NCBI GenBank assembly: GCA_022511285.1
Contig: JAFLRW010000063.1
Span: 1 to 9,704, forward strand
DNA length: 9,704 nucleotides
Source of the DNA: Duncaniella sp.
GTDB taxonomy: Bacteria > Bacteroidota > Bacteroidia > Bacteroidales > Muribaculaceae
Direction: 5' to 3'
The position numbers and the translations under genes were made by a program. Shown one piece after another: positions 1 to 8,406 of this stretch. The notes beneath the pieces are model-generated. The model did not search any database and was not told the origin of the DNA. It saw nothing but the letters and a program-made list of their open reading frames with translations. How positions within the stretch are numbered: the first letter of the stretch is position 1; every line of letters begins with the position of its first letter.

Positions 1-1
1 G

Positions 2-3000
2 GCTCAAAACCGCACCGTGACAGGCGTGGTGCTCGATGACAACGGTGAGCCTTTGGTAGGTGCCACCGTGATGGGAGTGGGTTCGAAGATTGGAATTGCC
101 ACCGATTTAGATGGTAATTTCTCCTTGTCGCTCCCCGCATCTGTCAAGAAATTGTCTGTGGCCTATGTGGGTATGAACACACAGGAGGTCGACATCACTA
201 CGAGCCCTATGACTGTGACTCTGTCATCGTCAAATGTGCTCGATGAGGTCATCACTGTGGCTTACGGTACTGCAACCCGCTCTTCATTTACCGGTTCGGC
301 CTCAGTCCTTGACGCTTCTCAGATTGAAGGTATCCAGGTGACCAACCCGGTTGAGGCTCTCAGCGGTAAAGTGTCAGGTGTCCAGATAAATAATGTGTCT
401 GGCGCTCCCGGCTCATCGACCCCCACTATCTTTATCCGTGGTATATCATCAATCAACGCCGGCAACTCTCCTCTTATCGTGCTTGACGGCACTCCCTTCT
501 CGGGCGACCTCAATACTATCCCTACTCAGGATATTGAGTCGATGACTGTGCTCAAGGACGCCGCTTCCAACGCACTTTATGGTGCCCGCGGTGCCAATGG
601 TGTCATCCTCATCACAACAAAGAAAGGTAAAGGCGACGCTAAGGTGACACTTGACGCCAAGTGGGGTCAGAACTCTCGCGCCGTTCGCGACTATGACGTT
701 ATCACTGATCCCGGTCAGTATTACGCCGCTTATGCCCGCGCCGTCAGCAACAGCGTTTACGAAGGCTTCGGTATCGGCAACAGACCTCTTGCTGCCGCTA
801 TGGATTATGCAAATAGCACTATGCTTGCAAATCTCGGCTATAACGTCTACACTGTACCTGATGGGGAAAACCTCATTCTCCCCGGCTTCCGTCTTAACCC
901 CAATGCCACTCTCGGCAATGTGGTGACTTACAATGGTCAGGAGTATCTTATCCGTCCCGACAACTGGGTGGACGCCGCTTTCAGAAACTCTCTGCGTCAA
1001 GAATACAGTCTGAGTGTTTCGCAGGCCACTGACAAGGGGTCGTTCTACCTCTCGGCCAGCTACCTTAACAACGACGGTATCACTGCCGCTTCTGACTTTG
1101 AACGCTTCACAGGCCGTCTCTCTGCCGATATCCAGGCCAAGCCTTGGCTCAAGGTAGGCGCTAACCTGGCCTATTCACATTACAACTCTCACTCCCTTGA
1201 CGGTGACGGCGATTCTGCTTCAACCGGCAACATCTTTGCTGTGGCCAATCAGCTTGCGCCGATCTATCCTCTCTATGTGCGCGACGGTGAAGGAAATATT
1301 ATGGTTGACGACTATGGCATTACGATGCGCGACTACGGTAACGGTATGAACGCCGGCCTTGAGCGTGCCACATACGCCGATGCCAACCCTATCCAGGACA
1401 ACCTTCTCAATGTGGACAAATATAGCGGCAACACTTTCAACGGTAACGCTTTCGCTGAGATTCGCTTCCTCAACGACTTCAAGTTTACCACCAATAATGC
1501 CGTGTCACTCGATGAGACACGTTTCAACATGCTGACCAACCCCTATTATGGCACTTATGCCGTAATGAACGGTCAGGTGACAGTTGAACACACTCGTGCG
1601 TATGACTACACCTTCCAGCAGCTCCTCAACTGGACCCGCTCGTTTGGTGTCAACAACATCAATCTTCTCCTCGGCCACGAGAACTACTACCAGAAGTCCT
1701 ACGACCTCTATGCCGTGGCAAGCAATATGCTGCTCCCCGACAATACTGAGCTTTCAGGCTGTATCACTTCAGCTCAGAACGGTTCTTCAATCGGTCTCTA
1801 CAATACTGAAGGCTGGTTTGCTCGCGCTAACTATGACTACGATGGCAAGTACTTCGTTTCTGCTTCATTCCGTCGCGACGGTTCTTCACGCTTCCATCCC
1901 GACCACCGTTGGGGTAGCTTCTGGTCCTTCTCCGGCGCTTGGATTATCTCTAAGGAGAAATTCCTTCAGTCGGCCAATTGGATTGACATGTTGAAGATTA
2001 AGGCTTCTTATGGTGAGCAGGGTAACGACCGTATCGGTAACTACCGCTACATCAACACCTACTCAATCACTGACTCTAACGGCAACCCTGCTGCCGAGCC
2101 CGGAACTCTCGGTAATCCCACCATCACCTGGGAGAAAGGTGGCAACTTCAATGCCGGTGTGGATTTCAGCTTCTGGAACGAGCGCTTGAGCGGTTCGGTT
2201 GAAGGCTTCATCCGCACCACCCGTGATATGCTCTTCTCATTCCCGCTGCCCCCCTCGTTCGGCTACACCTCTTACTATGACAATATCGGTAATATGCGTA
2301 ACGCCGGTGTCGAGGTTGAACTCAATGGCGATGTGTATCGTTCAAAGAACATCAACGTAGGTCTCAACCTTAACCTCACCCACTATCGCAATAAGATTAC
2401 CTATCTCCCCGATAGCCGTAAGTCTCAGGATGTTGACGGTGTCAAAGGTTTCTCGTCCGGAGCATTCTTCTTTGGCGAAGGCGAGTCAATCTACACCTTC
2501 CGTTATCCTACTTTTGCAGGCATCGACAAGGAAACAGGTATGCCCACCTGGTGGCACACTGTTAATACCTACGACGATGCAGGTAATGTCATCGGAAGCG
2601 AGCAAGTGGCAGTGTCGGGCAGCGCTTTGGACACAAGCGTTGACTCCCATCTGCATGGCACCGCGCTCCCCGACCTCTATGGCGGCTTCGGTGTGAACGG
2701 TAACATCTACGGCTTTGACTTCAACGTGTCGTTCAACTATCAGATTGGCGGCAAGGTATACGATTCTACCTATGCATCCCTGATGTCAGCTCCTCAGCAG
2801 ACAAGCTCCGGTGCAGCTATCCACAAAGATGCTCTCAAGGGTTGGACTCCTGACAATACTGAGACCAATATTCCCCGCTGGGTTTATGGCGATAGGTATA
2901 ACTCAACAGGCTCTAACTACTATCTGACCGATGCAAGCTATCTCTCATTGCAGAACGTGAACGTTGGTTACACTCTGCCCGCCAAGTGGACAAAGAAGAT

Positions 3001-3187
3001 TCAGGTGGACCGCATTCGCTTCTACTTCGCAGGTGAAAATCTCGCTCTCTGGTCAAAGCGCAGAGGTCTTGATCCCCGTCAGTCAATGGCTCACGACGCA
3101 CTCTCTCAGCACGTGAACGGTAGCTCGTCCAATACTTACTACTCTCCCATCCGCACCCTCTCAGGCGGTATCAATGTCACTTTCTAA
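2..3187 (+). CDS. SusC/RagA-type TonB-dependent outer-membrane transporter (5' end outside window)
   Basis: This is the outer-membrane barrel that, with its SusD lipoprotein, imports glycans or peptides using TonB-ExbBD energy. The frame is open from base 2 and starts AQNRTVTGVV, the usual mature N-terminus just after signal peptidase cleavage, so only the signal peptide (roughly 20-30 residues) is missing. The GTG at 17 lies inside the gene and is not the start. Visible residues: about 4-75 form a carboxypeptidase-regulatory-like beta-sandwich (GEPLVGATV, TDLDGNFSL). About 79-90 form the hinge/TonB-box region (LDEVITVAYG). About 95-215 form the plug, with the SusC signatures IFIRGISSINAGNSPLIVLDG and VLKDAASNALYGARGANGVI. 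The rest is the 22-strand-type barrel, ending LSGGINVTF with the terminal Phe used by the BAM complex. The 1061 visible residues are a normal SusC length, with no frameshift. The family call is very secure. The substrate is unknown, and no catabolic enzyme lies downstream to suggest one. Confidence 0.97.
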   Translation, partial: AQNRTVTGVVLDDNGEPLVGATVMGVGSKIGIATDLDGNFSLSLPASVKKLSVAYVGMNTQEVDITTSPMTVTLSSSNVLDEVITVAYGTATRSSFTGSASVLDASQIEGIQVTNPVEALSGKVSGVQINNVSGAPGSSTPTIFIRGISSINAGNSPLIVLDGTPFSGDLNTIPTQDIESMTVLKDAASNALYGARGANGVILITTKKGKGDAKVTLDAKWGQNSRAVRDYDVITDPGQYYAAYARAVSNSVYEGFGIGNRPLAAAMDYANSTMLANLGYNVYTVPDGENLILPGFRLNPNATLGNVVTYNGQEYLIRPDNWVDAAFRNSLRQEYSLSVSQATDKGSFYLSASYLNNDGITAASDFERFTGRLSADIQAKPWLKVGANLAYSHYNSHSLDGDGDSASTGNIFAVANQLAPIYPLYVRDGEGNIMVDDYGITMRDYGNGMNAGLERATYADANPIQDNLLNVDKYSGNTFNGNAFAEIRFLNDFKFTTNNAVSLDETRFNMLTNPYYGTYAVMNGQVTVEHTRAYDYTFQQLLNWTRSFGVNNINLLLGHENYYQKSYDLYAVASNMLLPDNTELSGCITSAQNGSSIGLYNTEGWFARANYDYDGKYFVSASFRRDGSSRFHPDHRWGSFWSFSGAWIISKEKFLQSANWIDMLKIKASYGEQGNDRIGNYRYINTYSITDSNGNPAAEPGTLGNPTITWEKGGNFNAGVDFSFWNERLSGSVEGFIRTTRDMLFSFPLPPSFGYTSYYDNIGNMRNAGVEVELNGDVYRSKNINVGLNLNLTHYRNKITYLPDSRKSQDVDGVKGFSSGAFFFGEGESIYTFRYPTFAGIDKETGMPTWWHTVNTYDDAGNVIGSEQVAVSGSALDTSVDSHLHGTALPDLYGGFGVNGNIYGFDFNVSFNYQIGGKVYDSTYASLMSAPQQTSSGAAIHKDALKGWTPDNTETNIPRWVYGDRYNSTGSNYYLTDASYLSLQNVNVGYTLPAKWTKKIQVDRIRFYFAGENLALWSKRRGLDPRQSMAHDALSQHVNGSSSNTYYSPIRTLSGGINVTF

Positions 3188-3213
3188 TCACGTAGATAGA
3201 CAGACTAATCACA

Positions 3214-4902
3214 ATGAAAACCAAAATATTTGCTTCTCTGACACTCAGCGCTGCCGCAGTCATCGGACTCACCGGCTGTCTCGATGAGGTGCAGCCCTCC
3301 GGCTCTACCATCACTCAGGAGCAGCTCAATTCCTCAGTGAAAGCTGGTTCGGCTACCCTTTATGCAATGCCCACCACAATTCTGAAGTCAAGCTCTGACG
3401 CTTCTGATTGGCACGGTGACTTCGGTTATCCCGCGATGATGATGATTCGCGACGCTATGACCGGAGATATGACCGTCAATGTCAACGGCACAAGCTATGA
3501 CCACCTTGCTGCTTACGCACAGCTCAGAAGTATGGGTGAGGGTCACTTCTATCCCCAGCGAATCTGGAACTATTACACCACCCTCGTGCTCTCAGCCAAT
3601 AAGGGCGCTCAGGCTTTCCCCGAAGATGTTGAGGAGCCCCAGGCTATGGGTTGCCGCGCTTTGGCTCTCGCCTTCCGCGCTATGGCTTACCTTGATATGG
3701 CACGTTGGTTTGAGTATCTTCCCTGTGAGGGTACCTCTCCCAACCTCGATTCAACCGAGGATGATGGCACATCCAATCGTAGTGTGCTCAATCTCACTGT
3801 GCCCATCGTTACTGAGAAGACCACCGACACTGAGGCTGCAAACAATCCTCGTGCCACCCGTACTCAAATGGCTGAATTTATCAAAGGCGACCTCGAATAT
3901 GCCACCGAGCATATTGCCAACTGCCCCGATGAGTTCAAAACAAATGAGTTCCCCAACCTTGCCGTTGTTTATGGTCTCTATGCCCGTCTCTATATGTGGC
4001 TTGAAGATTATGGAAAGGCTAAGGAGTATGCTGATATGGCCATCGCCGAGAGCCGTCGCTCTCCTCTCACCGAGGCTCAGTGGACCAATCCCAGCACAGG
4101 ATTCAACAACGCCGCTGCCAACCCCTCGTGGATGTGGTCTGCTCAGCTGACCTCTGAAAACCGTGCGGTGACTACAGGTATCTGTAACTTCACCTCATTT
4201 ATGTCTGCCGAGGCTAAATATGGCTACGCTAATGTCGGCGCTCATCGCGATATTGACTGGAAGATGTATCAGCGCATCTCTGACACTGACTTCCGTAAAC
4301 TTTCCTGGATGCCTCACTCCGGTTTGGGCCTTCTTGCCAAGATTCAGCTTGCAGGCGGTGTCAACCTTCTTACATTCCGCAACAAGTTTAAACTCTCGCA
4401 GATTAAGTTCCGTCCCGGTCAGGGCGAGATTGATGATTATCTCACCGGCTCGGCCACCGCTATCCCCTTGATGCGTATGGAGGAGATGAGCTTTATCTCT
4501 ATCGAGGCACAGGCTCACCTCAACGCTGCCGAAGGTAAGAATCAGATTGAGGCGTGGATGAAGGCCTATCGCGACCCCAACTACACTTGCAAGGTGTCTT
4601 CTCAGGAGGATATCATCGAAGAAATCATATTCCAGAAACGAGTAGAGTTCTGGGGCGAAGGTCAGACTCTCTTCGACATCAAGCGTCTCAACTACTCCGT
4701 TACTCGTGGCTATGAAGGAACCAACTGGTATGAAGCTGCTCGCTTTAACACCAACGGTCGTCCGGCCTGGATGAATATGGTAATCGTAATGACCGAGGGT
4801 AACTCTAATGCAGGTGTTCGCGGTTGGAACAACCCCGGCTTTATGGACGCCTATGAGACTATAAAGGATGCCGATGTTAAGTTCAACAAGGGCAACTGGT
4901 AA
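3214..4902 (+). CDS. SusD/RagB-type nutrient-binding outer-membrane lipoprotein
   Basis: This is the surface lipoprotein lid that captures substrate and closes over the SusC barrel. The 562-residue protein begins with a lipoprotein signal peptide: MKTK, a hydrophobic stretch, then lipobox LTGC with the acylated Cys at residue 22. The body follows the RagB/SusD plan: an N-terminal SusD-like region with TPR-type helices (for example the CRALALAFRAMAYLDMARWF helix) and a C-terminal RagB/SusD part. That part carries the conserved block around residues 465-493 (EEIIFQKRVEFWGEGQTLFDIKRLN-like, only slightly divergent). The length is typical. The start is 26 bases after the susC stop, so the two are co-transcribed. 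No Shine-Dalgarno is visible, as is usual in Bacteroidota. The N-terminal section has a DFGYPAMMMIRDAMTGDM block that I associate with a subgroup of SusD proteins, but no ligand can be assigned. The gene ends 20 bases before a strong hairpin. Confidence 0.96.
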   Translation: MKTKIFASLTLSAAAVIGLTGCLDEVQPSGSTITQEQLNSSVKAGSATLYAMPTTILKSSSDASDWHGDFGYPAMMMIRDAMTGDMTVNVNGTSYDHLAAYAQLRSMGEGHFYPQRIWNYYTTLVLSANKGAQAFPEDVEEPQAMGCRALALAFRAMAYLDMARWFEYLPCEGTSPNLDSTEDDGTSNRSVLNLTVPIVTEKTTDTEAANNPRATRTQMAEFIKGDLEYATEHIANCPDEFKTNEFPNLAVVYGLYARLYMWLEDYGKAKEYADMAIAESRRSPLTEAQWTNPSTGFNNAAANPSWMWSAQLTSENRAVTTGICNFTSFMSAEAKYGYANVGAHRDIDWKMYQRISDTDFRKLSWMPHSGLGLLAKIQLAGGVNLLTFRNKFKLSQIKFRPGQGEIDDYLTGSATAIPLMRMEEMSFISIEAQAHLNAAEGKNQIEAWMKAYRDPNYTCKVSSQEDIIEEIIFQKRVEFWGEGQTLFDIKRLNYSVTRGYEGTNWYEAARFNTNGRPAWMNMVIVMTEGNSNAGVRGWNNPGFMDAYETIKDADVKFNKGNW

Positions 4903-4922
4903 TATCATCCGATAAGAACATC

Positions 4923-4975
4923 CCTATTATAAAACAATCCCCCTGCGTGTGGCAGGGGGATTGTTTTATAATAGG
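4923..4975. terminator. Bidirectional intrinsic terminator between convergent operons
   Basis: A perfect 24-bp inverted repeat (4923-4946 and 4952-4975) has a 5-base GTGTG loop. The loop-proximal part is GC-rich (CCCCCTGC/GCAGGGGG). The outer part is AT-rich and contains ATTGTTTTATAATAGG on both strands, so a GC stem followed by a U-rich run is produced in either direction. It lies 20 bases after the susD-like stop and 16 bases beyond the MATE stop on the other strand, the expected place for a shared terminator. Confidence 0.9.
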
Positions 4976-4991
4976 ATATTGTTTTGTTGAT

Positions 4992-6398
4992 TCAGACTGT
5001 CAATCCTTTTTTGAGCCAGGCCCCGGAGCAGAGGCGCCAAATGAATATGGCGCCGCGGAAGCAGAGCTCGATGCACATAGCTAACCACACGCCGTCGAGC
5101 CCCATCGTCGGAGCTAAGATGATTGCCAGGGGGATGCGCACTAACCAGATGCTGCCAAAGTTCATCGCAGCGGGGAGGATTGTATCGCCCACACCCACCA
5201 TAACGCCATAGGCTACTATCGAGGCGGCAAACATCGGTTCGGCAAAGGCTTCGATGCGTAGGGCCGAGGCGCCAAGATCAACGATTTCGGCCACCGGACT
5301 CATCAATCCCATCACTAACGGTGCAAACAAGTAGAGCACCACGCCCATCAGAGACATAGTCAACATCCCCATGGCAGTGGTGATGTAGCCGAATCGCTTG
5401 GCAAGGTCCTTGCGCCCTGCGCCGTAGCTTTGCCCCACGAGCGTGGTGGCGGCGTCGGCTATGCCGTAGCCCGGCATATAGCAGAGGCTTTCTGCTGTCA
5501 CTGCAAATGAGTTGGCAGCTATAGCCATTACCCCGAGAGGGGCCACGATGACAGTGACGGCTATCTGAGCGCCGCATATGATGGCGTGCTCCAACGTCAT
5601 CGGAGCTGACACACGCGCAGCCTTGCGCAGAGTGGAGAGCGACGGACGGAAGGAGCCATGAGTGCCGCGCAGACAGATGTCGGGCTGACAGCGCAGCAGA
5701 TACCACATCACAGCTCCGGCTGTGACAGTCTCGGCGGCAACAGTGCCGAGGGCTGCGCCGAGCACACCGAGTCCGGCTCCGGGAATATGCAGGTTGAAGC
5801 CGCAGAGGGTGTAAGTGCGGCTGTCGAAGATGAGAAGGAAGTTGAAGACAACATCGAGCACACACATCATCACATTAAGCGCTCCGGGCACTTTCATATT
5901 TCCGGCGCAGCGGAGCATTCCGCTGCCAAGATAGTTAAAAGTGAGAAGCGGCAGCGACAGCCCGAACACTAAGAAATAGAGCGAGGCCTTGTGGCATACG
6001 GCGTCGGAGCCTCCAAGCCAGTGGGGGAGGGGATAGGCCACGGCTCCGGCTGCGACGGCCACCAAGAGGCTGAAGATGAAGCACGACAGGATGCTCTGTC
6101 TCAGAATCGACCGGGCGCGCTCGAAGTCTGACGCTCCGATGCTGTGGGCCACCTGCACGGAGAACCCCGTGGTGATCATTGAGCAGACGCCCCAGCATAG
6201 CCACAGTGAAGTGGAGACGAGGCCGACGGCCGCGGAGTCGTCGGCGCCGAGGCGCCCCACCATAGCGGCGTCAATGTATTGCATCATTATGCTCGATAGC
6301 TGGGCCATCATCGCGGGCCACGAGAGTTGGGCCGCGAGCAGCAGCTGGCGGCCCGGCGTGATGGGGCGTCCGGAGCGTATCAGAGAGATGTCGCTCAC
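4992..6398 (-). CDS. MATE-family efflux transporter
   Basis: This inner-membrane antiporter of the multidrug and toxic compound extrusion family uses a Na+ or H+ gradient to export cationic drugs or metabolites. The 468-residue protein is the normal MATE length and has the two-fold six-helix layout. The N-terminal half opens with the family block LSWPAMMAQLSSIMMQYIDAAMVGRLG (conserved P and D) and continues with FSVQVAHSIGA. The C-terminal half repeats the pattern (APMTLEHAIICGAQIAVTVIV and ADAATTLVGQSYGAGRKDLA, the usual G-Q-x-x-GA motif). It begins at a GTG codon whose GTGA overlaps the TGA of the upstream lyase gene, which fixes the start and implies translational re-initiation. It is the last gene of the operon. 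The substrate cannot be read from sequence. Export of a product or by-product of the neighbouring enzymes is possible but only inferred from position. Confidence 0.95.
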   Translation of the reverse strand: MSDISLIRSGRPITPGRQLLLAAQLSWPAMMAQLSSIMMQYIDAAMVGRLGADDSAAVGLVSTSLWLCWGVCSMITTGFSVQVAHSIGASDFERARSILRQSILSCFIFSLLVAVAAGAVAYPLPHWLGGSDAVCHKASLYFLVFGLSLPLLTFNYLGSGMLRCAGNMKVPGALNVMMCVLDVVFNFLLIFDSRTYTLCGFNLHIPGAGLGVLGAALGTVAAETVTAGAVMWYLLRCQPDICLRGTHGSFRPSLSTLRKAARVSAPMTLEHAIICGAQIAVTVIVAPLGVMAIAANSFAVTAESLCYMPGYGIADAATTLVGQSYGAGRKDLAKRFGYITTAMGMLTMSLMGVVLYLFAPLVMGLMSPVAEIVDLGASALRIEAFAEPMFAASIVAYGVMVGVGDTILPAAMNFGSIWLVRIPLAIILAPTMGLDGVWLAMCIELCFRGAIFIWRLCSGAWLKKGLTV

Positions 6399-7561
6399 CG
6401 GGAAGCTAATGTTTTGCAGATGCGGTCAAGCCCGTCGGCAAGTCGCGCCCGCGGGCAGGCGAGGTTGATGCGGATGTAGCGGTTGTCGCCATACATGTGG
6501 CCGGAGTTTATCCACACTCCGGCGTGTTCTATCAGCAATTCCTCGGCCTCGTCGCCGGTCAGCCCGAGGGGTGTGATGTCCAACCACACCAGATAGGAGG
6601 CCTCCAACAGTCCCACCGGGCATTGAGGCAGGTGTTTGCGCAGCTGTTCGTGTGCAAACTGATAGTTGGCGTAAATGTAAGAGCGCAGCGCATCGAGCCA
6701 TTCGGCCCCCTCGGGGGTGTAGGCGGCCTTGAGAGCTTCTACTCCGAAGGGATTGACATCACACACCTCGTTGAGGTTGATGGCGCGGTCAATGAGAGCG
6801 CGTGTCGCGGCGTCGGGACAGACAATGTTTGCCAGCTGCAGTCCGGCGGTGTTAAATGCTTTTGACGGGGAGACGCAGATGATGGCGCTCTTGTCGATAG
6901 TGCCGTAAGGGGTGTAAGATGTGGCGGGAGGGGTCAGTTCGCAGTGAATCTCGTCGCTGACCACTCTCACCCCGTGGCGCGCAGTGATGCGGCACACCTC
7001 TTCGAGCTCTTGGCGTGTCCATAGGCGAGCGGCAGGGTTGGCCGGGTTGCAGAGAAGCATTAGAGTCACCGAAGGGTCGGCACATATGCGGTCAAGAGCT
7101 TCGAGGTCCATCGTGTAGGTGAAAGTGCCGTCGGGGAGGTCGTGTCGCAGTAGCGGATTCTCCACCACACGGCAGCCGTTATTGCGTATCGACGAGAAGA
7201 AGCAGTTGTAGACCGGAGTCTGCACCACTACGCCCTCCCCCTCTTTGGCGAGGGCTTTGATGATGGCGGAGAGGGCCGGCACTACGCCGATGGTGTAGAT
7301 TACCATCTCACGGTCAATCGTGTAGGCGTGTCGCTCGGCAAACCATCGGCAGAGGGCGTCGTAGTAGTCGTCGCCCACAAACGTGTAGCCGAAAATTCCG
7401 TGGGCCGCCCGCTTTGAGAGAGCCTCGATGATGCAGGGCGCCGTGGGGAAGTCCATATCGGCCACCCATAAGGGGAGCACTCCGGGACGGCAGTCCCATT
7501 TGTAGGAGCCTGAGCCCTTACGCGAGGGGACATTGTCGAAATAGTCGCTCTTCAGTGTCAT
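6395..7561 (-). CDS. MalY/PatB-family PLP-dependent C-S lyase / aminotransferase
   Basis: This is a cytosolic fold-type I PLP enzyme. Characterised MalY/PatB proteins cleave cystathionine or related cysteine thioethers to a thiol, pyruvate and ammonia. The 388-residue length matches the family. The N-terminus carries its hallmark: KWD at 21-23, then VLPLWVADMDFPT (28-40), then HGIFGYT (54-60). Catalytic features seen: Tyr118 in TPVYNCF, Asn175 in the NPxNP motif, Asp203 in VVSDEIHCEL (pyridine-nitrogen ligand), the Schiff-base Lys234 in SPSKAFNTAGLQ, and Arg364 in RYIRINLACPR (substrate carboxylate). One oddity is that the usual NPHNPxGR block reads NPANPAAR (172-179), losing the His and Gly while keeping both Asn-Pro pairs and the Arg. 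The ATG overlaps the stop of the DUF3737 gene, and the stop overlaps the MATE start. An aminotransferase role on another substrate is possible. Confidence 0.93.
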   Translation of the reverse strand: MTLKSDYFDNVPSRKGSGSYKWDCRPGVLPLWVADMDFPTAPCIIEALSKRAAHGIFGYTFVGDDYYDALCRWFAERHAYTIDREMVIYTIGVVPALSAIIKALAKEGEGVVVQTPVYNCFFSSIRNNGCRVVENPLLRHDLPDGTFTYTMDLEALDRICADPSVTLMLLCNPANPAARLWTRQELEEVCRITARHGVRVVSDEIHCELTPPATSYTPYGTIDKSAIICVSPSKAFNTAGLQLANIVCPDAATRALIDRAINLNEVCDVNPFGVEALKAAYTPEGAEWLDALRSYIYANYQFAHEQLRKHLPQCPVGLLEASYLVWLDITPLGLTGDEAEELLIEHAGVWINSGHMYGDNRYIRINLACPRARLADGLDRICKTLASR

Positions 7562-8406
7562 TGTTCAGATTGTTCGATGTGGCAGTCAGCCGGTTGTAAG
7601 ATGTTTTCGTCAATGATAATCTCTCCGGCGTGCGGGAGGCTGATTGAGCCTGACCTCGGGTTTTTGATGGAGGTCATTGGAGAGAGGATGGTGGCCTTCA
7701 GGTCGGAGTCCTCAAAGGCGAGATCGGCGTCGGCATCGAAGGTGCAATCCTCGAGCACGAGGTTTTTACAGTAGCAGAGGGGTTGAGTGCCTGAGATATG
7801 GCAGCGCACCAATCGCAGATTGCGCGAGTGCCATCCGAGATATTCGCCATCGAGCTTAGAGTCGTAGACGGTGACATCCTCGGTGTTCCAGAAGGCATCC
7901 TTCGAGTGAATGTCGGCATTGCGTATCTCCACGTTGCGGCAATACTGGAACGAGTAGTTGCCCTGCTGCTTCCACCGGTCAATCCTGATGTTTTCGGAGT
8001 GCATGAAGAGATAGTCTGCGTGGTCCACGCTGACGCGGTCAATCTTGACGTTGCTGCAATGCCAGAGGGTCTCCTGAGCGTCGGGGATATCTACATCCTC
8101 CAGTGTGATGCCCGACATTTCGCGAAACATCTTCGGGGCCTCCACTTTGGTGTGGCGCATAGTGCAGTCGCGCGAATACCACAGTGCGGCCCGACCGCCT
8201 GGGGTGAAAAGGCAGTTTTCAATCACAAATCCGTCCACATGCCAGAAGGGATATTTCCCCTCAAAACGGCAATGCTCGGCGCGGATGTCGGTGCCGCATT
8301 TCAGCGCGCTCTCGCCGGCGTGGATAGTGACGTTGACAAGGTGCAGATGGTGTTGGGCAAACAGGGGACGCTCCCCCTCAAATTCTTTATTCTCGATAAG
8401 GGTCAT
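7558..8406 (-). CDS. DUF3737-type right-handed beta-helix protein
   Basis: This is a 282-residue protein with no signal peptide or membrane segment, so probably cytosolic. It matches my recollection of the uncharacterised DUF3737 family, which has no established function. The sequence is almost entirely a 19-21-residue repeat with the pattern [FL]-W-[HY]-[SC]-x-[ND]-[VIL]-x-[IVL]. Examples are LWHCSNVKI (114-122), FWNTEDVTV (172-180) and GWHSRNLRL (191-199). Twelve coils can be aligned, with register residues F16, K36, W55, W76, R95, W115, M135, Q154, W173, W192, C211 and F231. Four residues after each sits H20, D40, G59, D80, G99, N119, N139, N158, D177, N196, N215 or D235, which looks like the Asn/Asp turn ladder of a parallel beta-helix. 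The last 45 residues break the pattern and look like a cap. It overlaps both neighbours by 4 bases. I cannot say whether it is an enzyme, a binding protein or a scaffold. Confidence 0.85.
   Translation of the reverse strand: MTLIENKEFEGERPLFAQHHLHLVNVTIHAGESALKCGTDIRAEHCRFEGKYPFWHVDGFVIENCLFTPGGRAALWYSRDCTMRHTKVEAPKMFREMSGITLEDVDIPDAQETLWHCSNVKIDRVSVDHADYLFMHSENIRIDRWKQQGNYSFQYCRNVEIRNADIHSKDAFWNTEDVTVYDSKLDGEYLGWHSRNLRLVRCHISGTQPLCYCKNLVLEDCTFDADADLAFEDSDLKATILSPMTSIKNPRSGSISLPHAGEIIIDENILQPADCHIEQSEQ

Noticed and set aside
17..19. GTG as the start of the SusC-like gene
   Set aside because: The frame is open to base 2 and the residues before it (AQNRT) are the normal mature N-terminus after a signal peptide, so the true start is before the window.
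449..1000. 183-codon open frame antisense to the SusC-like gene
   Set aside because: It is fully inside a well-supported gene, has no recognisable domain and no initiation context, and is explained by the codon bias of the opposite strand.
4195..4908. 237-codon open frame antisense to the SusD-like gene
   Set aside because: It mirrors the SusD coding frame, has no family resemblance, and would run against the gene from just beside the shared terminator.
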